A stretch of DNA of 64,000 nucleotides from Adiantum capillus-veneris (lineage: Eukaryota; Streptophyta; Polypodiopsida; Polypodiales; Pteridaceae), in contig CM043942.1 of the NCBI GenBank assembly GCA_014529385.2, positions 59,635,184-59,699,183 of the forward strand, read 5' to 3'. Positions 55,685 to 64,000 of this stretch are shown here, in pieces. Made by a program: the position numbers and the translations under genes. Every line of letters begins with the position of its first letter. Within the stretch, counting starts at the first letter, position 1. The notes beneath the pieces are model-generated. The model made no database searches and was not told where the DNA came from. It was given only the letters and a program-made list of their open reading frames with translations.

Positions 55685-56876
55685 AAAAGTAGATTTATAT
55701 TCCCAATCGTCCTTGAAAACGGTCACTTTTTTATTTAATGCGAGCGTCTTTTTCAGGAGGCAGGTGCGGCGCATTTAATGCAGCTTACGTCATCACTGAA
55801 AGTTGAAAAGTCACAAACTGTAAAATAGTGATATATTTTGAGGATTTTGACACCACCAATGCATCCGGAACGCCAAAATACCCTAAAAACGAATGTCTAC
55901 TTGTCTCATTCCGACATCCGGAGAGGCAAAAAATGTCAAAAACCTCCCAAAAATGGGCTTTTTACTTAAGGCGCGCGAGGAGGCATTCAAAAATTCTAGA
56001 ATGCCCCTCTACGCGCCGTTAGTACAAAGCTCCTTTTAGTGATTTTTGGACACTTATCTTTCCAAAAATCCCCTTTTTAGAGGTTTTTGGACATTTTCCT
56101 CTCAAAAAGCTCCCTAAAAAGAGGAAAAAAGGGCCTTTTTACTAACGGCGCGCGAGGAGGCATTCCAAAATTTTGGAATGCCCCCTCGCGCGCCGTTAGT
56201 ACAAAGCTCCTTTTAGTGATTTTTGGACACTTATCTTTCCAAAAAGCCCCTTTTTAGAGGTTTTTGGACATTTTCCTCTCAAAAAGCTCCCTAAAAAGAG
56301 GAAAAAAAGGCCTTTTTACTAACGGCGCGCGAGGAGGCATTCCAAAATTTTGGAATGCCCCTTCGCGCGCCGTTAGTACAAAGCTATTTTTAGTGATTTT
56401 TGGACACTTATCTTTCCAAAAAGCCCCTTTTTAGAGGTTTATGGACATTTTCCTCTCAAAAAGCTCCCTAAAAAGAGGAAAAAAGGGCCTTTTTACTAGC
56501 GGCGCGCGAGGAGGCATTCCAAAATTTTGGAATGCCCCCTCGCGCGCCGTTAGTAAAATGTTCTTTTAGGGGTTTTTGACATTTTTGGCCTCTTTGGATG
56601 TCTTAGCGAGGCAATTGGACATTCATTTCTAGGAGATATGTGCGTTCCGGACGCATTGACAATATCAAAAGTTTCAAAATCTTCCACCACTTGATAGTTT
56701 TGTGACTTTTTGAGTTCTAGTGATGACGTAGCGCGTATCAAATGCACCGCATCTACCTTCTGAAAAAGGTGCTCGCATTAAATAAAAGAGAGTGCTCGTC
56801 TTCAAGGACCACTAGATTATTAAATGAGGAGAGGGACACCTTTTTTATTTTTGTTAATATCAATCTATTTTTCTAC
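55685..56876. mobile_element. Foldback element with internal 177-bp hairpin repeats
   Basis: 55685-55970 and 56560-56876 are inverted copies of each other (for example TACGTCATCACT at 55787 against AGTGATGACGTA near 56720). Between them a 177-bp unit repeats: GCGCGCGAGG starts at 55971, 56148, 56325 and 56502. Each unit holds a palindrome of about 46 bases centred on AAAATTTT and flanked by GGCGCGCGAGG and its complement; in the first unit it is imperfect. No ORF is recognised. It separates the two ORFs of element H. Exact ends and target duplication are not resolved. Confidence 0.75.
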
Positions 56877-56960
56877 GTAACGTAGGCTCTTCTCTCATTG
56901 GAGGAGCTTATTTTCCTCTCTCTACCAAAAGGCCCTCCAAAAGACCTCCGAAATCTCCTA

Positions 56961-58040
56961 ATGGAAGATGTGGAGGTGGTTCCAAAGTGGACAAATAAAG
57001 TTCTCCCAAGTTCTAGTGAAGCTGTTGAAGCTCCATTGAAGTGCGATAAAGAGCAAGGAGTGCGGTTTGCAGACGAGGTTGAAGCGGTGAAGCTAGAGGA
57101 GATTCTTGAGCTTGAAACCGAAGAGGAGACTAGATTGAGTGATGGATCTATGGACACAGACAATTGGGAGACCGAGTCATCCCAATCTAGGTATGATGAG
57201 TTTGACCTCTTACATGTGAGTGGAGAGGCACTGAATATGTGCGAAGACCAGCATGAAGTGCAAGCCGAAGTGCTTAGTGAAGACCAAAAGGAGCAGTCTA
57301 GGCCTACATGTGGTGAAGAGCAGGTAAAGTTGGTGTGCAGTGCCATGCTAATGGCCATGTTGGTAAAGGTAGCTATGGAGTATGGCATAGTGGTGCAACA
57401 GGTGCAAAATTTTACTAGAAGGTGTGATGAAGTTGTACCTGTGGAGGAGAATGAGGAGGATGCGATAGAGAACGAGTTTCTCTCTTCCTTGGCAAAGCTT
57501 GAGGACGCAGTGGTAGAAGAGCACGTGGTTGAAGCAGACAGACAGGCGGTGCTTATTGACCTTGAAGGGCCAATTAACGAGGAGGAGCTCGACGATGCTA
57601 GAGTTGAGTTCATGGCAGGTGAGAAGGACGGAGTAGATTCAAAGTTAGAGGTGCTTCCTACATAGTCAATGACCTCTATGACAGGTGATGCGGACCCCAA
57701 GGCGGTGTCTAAGATTTGTAAGGAGGTCTGTGAGTGGTGGTTAAAGGGAATGGTGATCAAGGTAGCTGTGCAGTATGTTGTTGAGCAGGTACAAGATCTT
57801 CTAGACGAGGATCTAGCTTTACATGGATGGGAGGGTGGGTCACGTGTGCCAGGTAGGTCGCGAGTGTTGATTGAGCAGGATGGTGAGCACGAAGGTGCTC
57901 TATTTGGTGTTATTGAAAATGCTTTGTTGCGAGTGGGAAATTTTCCAAGGAGTGCTTGGAGTGGTAGAAGTATGTTGATGGCAGTTTGGCTATGCAGTTG
58001 GGTATGTGCCTTGGTGTGGCACTATGCAAAGTTGTTTTAG
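56961..58040 (+). pseudogene. Element H acidic ORF of unknown function, one in-frame stop
   Basis: A single frame from ATG 56961 is interrupted only by TAG at 57663-57665 and continues from ATG 57669 to 58040, about 359 codons in all. The first part is strongly acidic (ELETEEETRLSDGSM-type stretches). A motif VKVAMEYGIVVQQVQ near 57370 is echoed after the stop by IKVAVQYVVEQVQDLL, suggesting an internal duplication. No enzyme motif, zinc site or transmembrane segment is obvious. It lies where pol would be expected in an autonomous element. I do not recognise it. Confidence 0.5.
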
Positions 58041-58267
58041 GTGGATGGAAGAGACCACTCCAAGGTGTTCGACCCAAGCGGTTGGTGACAAGTAAAGCAG
58101 GGGGTTGGGCAACCCACATGAGCAAAGACGGTTGGTACCAAGTGCCAGTTTTGTACATATGCTACGTGGTTTTGCAGTGTACAGTGAGTCTGTTTTTGGT
58201 GTACAGCCTTTCAGTGCAATAGGACCATGTGTGGTTGAACATAAATGTTCAACGAGGGGGTGGGCAA
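58041..58267 (+). other. Element H 3' untranslated region and polypurine tract
   Basis: There is no gene here. It ends ACGAGGGGGTGGGCAA immediately before the 3' LTR start at 58268, which serves as the polypurine tract. Confidence 0.65.
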
Positions 58268-59122
58268 TGATGGTGCAGCCCAAGTTGGTCCGAGCTAGGA
58301 GATGGTCTATGTCAGGCAAAGGTAGCAGCCGAGTGCAGTGCAGAAGGCTAGGGCAGGTAAGCCCTAGGTAGCCAAAGGATAGCGGAGGTGTATGCTCGAT
58401 GTGGTTTTTTAGGCCAAAGGTATGCTGCAAAGAGACAAGCAGGTTGGTGTCCCACTATGCTCGAGATGTATATTTTATGTGTGAGAATGTAGTGTTCAGT
58501 ATGCTTTCAAAGCCAGTCCAGATGGCTTGTCAAACGGAGCCCCGGTGCTCAAGATATTGCAGTTTAAAGAAAGAGTGTGTAGCAGATTTCTGATGAACAA
58601 GACAGATGGGGACAGGTGTCCCGGGCTGATGTTAGTGTATACGTGTGTAGTGCTTGAGTTGTGGAGCATGCCTGTCTTTTTGGATTGCGAATCGAAGCTC
58701 TGGATAGCAAGATATGGTCAGTTGAAGATTTTTCGGGGCCCGGGTCTGAGAGCACTTGGTTGCATTGGAGGATGTGCCATCTGGCAGTCTTTCGAGCCTC
58801 GCCAAGGTTTTGGGTGGAAGGGTGAGTCATGTGGAGCTAGCACGAATCGACTTCACGTCAGTTGGATGCTTAGTCGACAAGATATGGCAAGACAAAGTCG
58901 GGAGCATTTGACAGTGGCAGGTTTGCAGATGCTTTTCAGCTTTTTTGATGCCTCGAATGATGGCATTGAAGATCCCAAAATGGGGCAGGAGGCAGAGGAT
59001 TTCAAAGTGGATGCGGTGGGTTGATGGTTGGGCTCCAAGGCCGGTGCATAGGCCAACTAGGCAAGGCAAAGCAGAGTACCCAATGCAAGTAAAAATGAGG
59101 TTTGTTTTGTAGTTTAGAGGGT

Positions 59123-59800
59123 TGTTAGTATGGAGCCTGATTTACCCTTGTAATTTTTTGTGGTAAAAGGGCACATTATTAAGGCCCCCATTATGAGGAG
59201 AAGCCATTGTGCGTGAAGGAAAATCACTCGCCGGAAATCAAAATTTTCACGGCGACCAAAAATAAGGGGCAACTGTAGATCCCTCGCCAGAATATTCCTT
59301 TTCACAGGAATATTATGGTCGGACGGCGGTCGGAAAACAACAGTCGGTTGGCCGGTGGCCGGGCCGGTGGCCGGTGTGGTCGGAATTCAATGGCCGGTGG
59401 TCGGTGGGCGAATTCCAAAGCGGATTTGTCTACACAAGGGCGGACTGGAGGGTCCGATTTGGACTTATTCACACAAGGACGGCTACACATGGCTGCCTCT
59501 CATGAGAGAGGGCAGCCCTTTTGGCCTATAAAAGGAGGCCATTTCTACACACATTTCATAGTGTGAAGTTGATGTAACAAGGTGAGTGTGAGGTGGTGGT
59601 GAGAGTGAAGCAAGGCGGGAGCTCCATTGAGGGTATAATCCCTTTGTAAACTACTTCTTGTTTTGAAGTACTAGAACCGCGTATATCGTGTGTACTCTCT
59701 CTCTCTCTCTCTACTCTATAATCTTTTGTGTGTGAAATCTATCTCTCTCCATTAAGTAATCTACTCAAATATCTATTTAGCTACGTCTTATTTCCTAATA
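59123..59800 (+). mobile_element. Solo LTR, probably Ty1/copia
   Basis: A 678 bp insertion absent from the 5' LTR of H at the matching site. It starts TGTTAGTATGG and ends TTCCTAATA, an imperfect TGTTAG/CTAATA inverted end typical of Copia LTRs. It has a TATA box at 59527 and a CT run near 59696-59712. ggt flanks it on both sides (59120-59122, 59801-59803). No internal coding sequence is present, as expected after LTR-LTR recombination. Confidence 0.75.
59527..59535 (+). promoter_or_regulatory. TATA box of solo LTR
   Basis: CCTATAAAAGGAGGCC is a strong TATA box in the same GGAGGCC context as the Ty3/gypsy LTR promoters in this window. Confidence 0.65.
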
Positions 59801-61122
59801 GGTGGGTTTTGTGAGGTCTTGAAGGCCGCTTAAACCAAGGACCGCCACAGGGCGCTGGAAAGATCCCATATGCGTAGGGACAGGTTGAGCTCGCGCTGTA
59901 TAAGAGCAAAGGCGTGGCCTTTATTGGGGTATGAAGCCAAGGAGTGAGCTCCCATTGCGCAAGCTATGGCGGATGCCCCTGGGCAGTGCGTGTGGCGTTT
60001 CAGCAGCCCCGTGGGGCGTATGGTGGTGGTTTTGGCCAAGGCAGGCGGAACCGGCGGCGGCGTGCCCGCGCAAGTGAGATGGAAGCGTTAACTGCTGCTG
60101 ATGTGGCAAGGCCGCCTGGTTAAGAGGTGATCCCATGTCCCTTGGACCTTTTTGAAGGGAAGCCCCCCCACCAATAGCGACATCGCTATTGCTAAGGGGA
60201 GGGTTCCCACTGTAGATGACAGGGAGAGAGCCGAAGAGCAAGGCCCATCAGGGACAAGTTAAGGACGGGCAAAGTGAAGGCCCAGTGGACCAAAGAACCA
60301 AAAGGGAGCAAGAGGAGTCGCATAGGGAGAGTGAAAAAAGGCAAAAAATCAAGCACTGCAAGGTTGAAGCCATAAGGGTAAAAATCGAAGATTAAAAAAA
60401 AAAAAATGCTAGGGGGCAATAGCGACATCGCTAATGCCCCCCCCCAGGTGCAAAGAGTGAAGAGGAGAGCAGATGGAGCAAAGCGGTGCCCCCCTTGCCA
60501 AGAGATACCAAAAATGGGTGCCCCATGGACCAATCAAAGAGCAATTTCCCCAAATTGAACCCCCCCCCCCATAAAGGCCAAAAATGAATCAAATGAGGGG
60601 CTTCTTCTTAGCTTTTGGGTCGCTTTGAAGCCTGCAAAGTGGAGCTTCTGGAGAGAGGAGTGTGCATGTCAAAGGCCTTTGTATCTCTCTTGTGTAAATA
60701 GACATGGTGATGGTAGTGTGAGTTTCTATAGGTGTTTTGGTGAGTGAAATGGAGTCGTCGTTGCCTTGTCCTGTTGTTGTTTCCCCTTCCCCCCTTCTCT
60801 TTCTCTTGCTTTCATGGTTCTCCTCGGTGCCGGCTGTGTGGAAGTGTGTGCCCCCCCAGACCGATGGTGTTTTGAGTGAGAGAGTGAGATTGAGTTGTTG
60901 TAGGTGTGTGTAAGGGTGGAGACAAGCAGTGGCAACAGTTGTGCGTCGTGTGGTGGTTTTGTGAAGTATGTGAGCAGTGGAAATCGAGCAGGCGGTGGTT
61001 TGCTAGTGTGAGTTGTGTGTTTGAAGGTGTTTTTTCGAGAGGATAGGGGTGTTGTGAATGCCCTGAGCTATAGAGAGGCCCTCATGTTTTTGCCGGGCGT
61101 GTTCTCCCATTCCCCCTCTCCA

Positions 61123-61831
61123 AACTAGATTGCCCGTTCCACGGGTAGAATACCTATTTGATAAGCTGCATGGGTCGACCTACTTTAGTAGGATTGACCT
61201 AAAAAGTGGCTACCATCAAATAAGGATAGTTGATCAAGACATTGTAAAGACCGCATTTTGCACCACATTTGGTCTTTACAAATACATTGTCATGTCTTTT
61301 GCCTTGACTAATGCACCAGCCACATTCAACCGCTTGATGGAGAAGCTATTTAGGTCTCACCAAACCTTTATTAGAGTGTTCTTTGATGATATAATCATCT
61401 ACTCTAATCTATTAGACAAACACAATCAACACCTCCAGGTAGTATTTCAAGTCTTATGCGAGAATAAACTTTATATTAATCAAAAGAAAAGTGATTTTTT
61501 CTTACAAGAGATTCAATATTTAGGTCACATTATCTCTCAAGATTGCATCCAAATGGATCCATCAAAGCTAGAGATAATAAAAGGATGGCCTAATCGAAGG
61601 AATCTTCAGAACTAAGATGCTTTATAGGTATGTGTGCATACTATAGAGGCTTCATAGAAAATTTCTCACAAATTGTGGGACCATTACATGACCTAACAAA
61701 AAAAACATTAGGTATACACGGTCTGCCAAGGAGGAAAATGCTTTTGAAAAGCTTATCTCAACCTGTGCTTACAGTACTGGATCTCTCAAAGCCATTTGAG
61801 GTCCAATGTGATGCTTGTGGTGATTCCCTTT
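61123..61831 (+). pseudogene. Element G RT and RNase H start, continuing after insertion H
   Basis: It resumes at the RLPVPRVEYLFDKL part of RT, after a gap of about 19 codons relative to G'. Motifs are FSRIDLKSGYHQIR, ALTNAPATFNRLM and FFDDIIIYS (catalytic Asp pair intact), then after a stop near 61613 CAYYRGFIENFSQI and FEVQCDACGDSL (RNase H Asp intact). It is a different lineage from A-C: a standard RNase H and an iMet primer site. It is cut at 61832 by a CACTA terminus. Confidence 0.85.
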
Positions 61832-62664
61832 CACTATGAGAGATCGTGGTGTTTACCGCGGGCCATTACCGCAAAACAAGAGAGAGGAATTCAAAATGAG
61901 GAGAGAGAATCCTTTTGATGTTGAAGCGGAACCTTACCGCAGATATTATCGTGTAAATTTCCGCGATTATTGCCGCTCACATTACCGCTAAGACAGGCTG
62001 GACCCCCTTCCCCCTCCCTCTCCCGCAGGTTCCATTTAAATCCAATACAAGTCCTACACTCTCCAGAATGCTTGCTCACTTCACTTAATCCCTCTTTCAC
62101 TCTAAAAATTCTATACATAAATCATTGAACTCACAACAAAACCATTACAAATACTATTCATAAGCACATAACAAAACATTTGCAAATTAATCATATACTA
62201 GACCAAGTGAAAGAATGGAGAGCTTTATTAAGTCTCATCTTGTATAAGATCTCTACAAGCACTAGGATCCATATTTAGACCCATTGTATTCAAATCAATA
62301 AACAAATTTAGAGATTCTTCCTCCTCTCCATCACCTCCTGTAGAATCATCATCGCTTTCTCCCTCTTCCTCCTCCTCAAGATGACTATTTGCAAGGCTTG
62401 GCTTACCTTCTTCAACTTCTACTACATCTTCCTCTGCATCTTGTGGTGATGGTATGATGGGATCAATTACTGGCTCAATGTCTGTCTCTGCAAAGATAGA
62501 TCTACCCCGCAGCGTGACTGGAATGACATACCAAAGTCTTCTTTGATATATACATGGCACATAAAAGACCTGTACGTCACACACTAAGAATAAGCTGATA
62601 TACATAACTTAAATTTTTAATTTAAGTTAATTGCACATAGCCTAAATTACCTGCTCGCAACTAC
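61832..62664 (-). mobile_element. CACTA (En/Spm-like) transposon fragment
   Basis: It begins exactly with CACTATGAGAGATC at 61832, inside the G RNase H. Subterminal TTACCGC/ATTACCGC-type words repeat through 61850-61990, as in CACTA ends. A reverse-strand ORF close by resembles the C-terminal region of CACTA-encoded proteins. The right side is cut at 62665 by an A-like LTR, so only one end is visible and the 3-base duplication cannot be tested. Confidence 0.65.
62228..62590 (-). CDS. C-terminal exon of a CACTA-type protein (DUF4216-like)
   Basis: The reverse strand reads QVFYVPCIYQRRLWYVIPVT, resembling the DUF4216 end of plant En/Spm transposon proteins, followed by an acidic tail (EEEEEGESDDD) and stop. 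Just upstream (62582-62600, reverse) TGTGACGTACAG fits a splice acceptor, so the preceding exons would lie to the right, where the LTR is inserted. The assignment is by motif memory only. Confidence 0.5.
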   Translation of the reverse strand, partial: FLVCDVQVFYVPCIYQRRLWYVIPVTLRGRSIFAETDIEPVIDPIIPSPQDAEEDVVEVEEGKPSLANSHLEEEEEGESDDDSTGGDGEEEESLNLFIDLNTMGLNMDPSACRDLIQDET

Positions 62665-64000
62665 TGATAGCCATTTTTCGGCTCTTTGTAATTACCACAG
62701 TGAGTTACCTCACCCTACCAAAATCACCCAAACACTGTGGCTATCCCTACCATTTCACTGTACATAGGCGTGCGTGAGTCACGGGACTTTTCCCATATCT
62801 TCTTAAAAAATCCTCAATTAGCTAGTCATTGGGCTAGTTGAGCCAAAAATAAAAAATAAAAAAATATAAAAAATATATGTATATTATGGCCCATGTGTAT
62901 GTAAATATTTCTTTATATATAGGGCCTAAATAAAAGATTTTTTTCATAATTATTTTGGTATTTATTTAAATATTTCTACCTAGGTGTGTGTTATTTATGC
63001 TCTATACATTGCCTCACCATTACCACAATTTTTTCTTACTATTTTTCATACTCTTTATTCCATATAGAAATATTTTCATGTAAGCTTCTCTTATATTTGG
63101 TGTAACTCCACCCCAACAAAAATCCAAAAAAACTAGTTTTATTTATGTGCATATTTTTTCACTATTTTGATTTTTCCCTTCCTACATCTATTTTGTTTTT
63201 TTCTAAAAAATTAGAACACCAAAAATATTTATCTTTTTATGGTAGCCTCATAATGAGAGAGATTTCTTTTGACCCCTTTATATTTTTTTCCACTTATATT
63301 ATTTATATTTGACATGTTCATATTTTTTAGACCCCTCAATATTTGATTTTCTAATTAGTTGTACTATTCACTTATATCCTAATCTCAACAATATCTTCAA
63401 TTATAGACCTACCAAATAAGGTCAAGGGTAGGTGGCATGCATACATGCACTATGGAGGGCTCACTCTTGGAGGTATTCAAAAGAATCATCCAAAGAAGGA
63501 CCCCACAAGGACCTTGTGGAGTGGAAAAAAACGGTCGGTTTTGCTGAATTTTTAAAGTTCACTTGCTCTCCGAATTTGAAAAGGTGATACAAATAAAAGT
63601 TGTAGCTCGTGGGCTGAACTTTTGCCTCAAATTTTTTCATATTTTTTTGAGCTACGAGCTGTGAGATATGATTTTATTAGTGGACCTCAGTTTTCCCATG
63701 TTATGCAGCCACACTCTCTCTTTCACTTTATCATTTTCCTCTTTCACACACACTTCTCCACTCATCAGCCCCACCTCTCTCACCCCTCCTCTTTGCACCC
63801 TACTCACCTTCTCCTCAACCTTGAAGAATAAGAGAAACCATGGTGAACTCATACCTCCCACACACAATTCCATTCCAAAATTGACCACCTAGTCTCATTT
63901 TTCCTCCTCCAAATTACCCATATCTTTCAAAAAAACCACAAAATTCAGCCTCTTCTCTTAAAAGACAGCATCATGGTGGTTGATTACTCAGCTTCAATTA
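62665..64000 (+). repeat. Diverged A-family LTR, continues past window end
   Basis: It starts TGATAGCCATTTTTCGGC and follows the element A LTR (7194 to about 8530), including GGCTATCCCTACCATTT and TAGGCGTG blocks, but is much more diverged than C. It is preceded by CACTA intron sequence rather than a polypurine tract, so it is a 5' LTR or a solo LTR. The ORFs seen in A and C LTRs are not preserved in it. Confidence 0.75.

Larger units (their letters stand above)
46917..61122 (+). mobile_element. Element H, large non-autonomous LTR retrotransposon with nested insertions
   Basis: It has two ~2.15 kb LTRs, a primer site at 54774 and a polypurine tract before 58268. Its 3.5 kb internal region has gag and an unknown acidic ORF but no protease, RT or integrase. 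It carries element F in the 5' LTR, a foldback element between its two ORFs, and a solo LTR in the 3' LTR. It interrupts the RT of element G and removed roughly 55-60 bases of target, so no duplication is seen. Confidence 0.8.
58268..61122 (+). repeat. 3' LTR of element H, with a solo LTR inside
   Basis: It starts TGATGGTGCAGCC and ends CCCTCTCCA. Without the insertion at 59123-59800 it is about 2.18 kb. It matches the two pieces of the 5' LTR (46917-47977 and 53686-54768). Confidence 0.85.

Noticed and set aside
55971-56560. CRISPR-like regular repeats
   Set aside because: Repeat units are contiguous 177-bp copies without unique spacers, in a eukaryotic transposon context.
58527-59024. 165-175 residue ORF in both element H LTRs (also 47075-47602)
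   Set aside because: The two copies differ mainly by non-synonymous changes, and one ends early; it looks like a neutral open frame in the LTR.

Overview
The window is a block of nested transposable elements from a large, repeat-rich plant genome. I see no single-copy host gene, rRNA or tRNA gene. The plant call rests on Ty3/gypsy elements of the Tat type (an extra archaeal-type RNase H between RNase H and integrase), an initiator-Met primer site, a CACTA terminus and a Copia-like LTR. Which plant group is unresolved; a non-angiosperm land plant is possible but not shown.

Layout. (1) 1-9796: element A, forward Ty3/gypsy; its 5' LTR runs off the window and its pol is broken. (2) 9797-12243: decayed reverse-strand gene of an uncharacterised, probably transposon-borne family, with a 155-175 bp tandem array in an apparent intron. 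(3) 12244-15388: GA microsatellites, a dead LINE fragment and a truncated G-family LTR. (4) 15388-17714: reverse fragment (G') of a second Ty3/gypsy family. (5) 17715 to 61831: one forward G-family element, cut into pieces by later insertions. (6) 20197-45273: element C (A family, reverse) inside G's gag. C itself contains element B (23827-33590, TSD tctac) in its integrase, a 1.3 kb DNA transposon with TTAA duplications in its gag (37597-38913), and truncated element E in its 5' LTR (41219-44150). (7) 46917-61122: element H inside G's reverse transcriptase. H contains element F (47978-53685) in its 5' LTR, a foldback element with 177-bp hairpin repeats (55685-56876), and a solo LTR (59123-59800) in its 3' LTR. 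(8) 61832-62664: a CACTA fragment inside G's RNase H, cut by a diverged A-like LTR that runs to the window end.

B is the best preserved autonomous element. It has two similar LTRs, gag-protease, and an RT-RH-aRH-integrase frame with all catalytic acids of aRH and integrase; its visible defects are the gag/pol frame change and one late stop. F (gag-protease only) and H (gag plus an unknown acidic ORF) have two LTRs and primer sites but no polymerase, so they would depend on enzymes from other elements. A, B, C, F and H share an unusual primer-site core, which makes cross-mobilisation plausible.

The most interesting signal is a roughly 70-residue ORF just upstream of gag in A (two tandem copies), B, C and F. 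It aligns without gaps over 63 residues, always ends at the same place, and is conserved as protein while the DNA has diverged. I do not recognise it.
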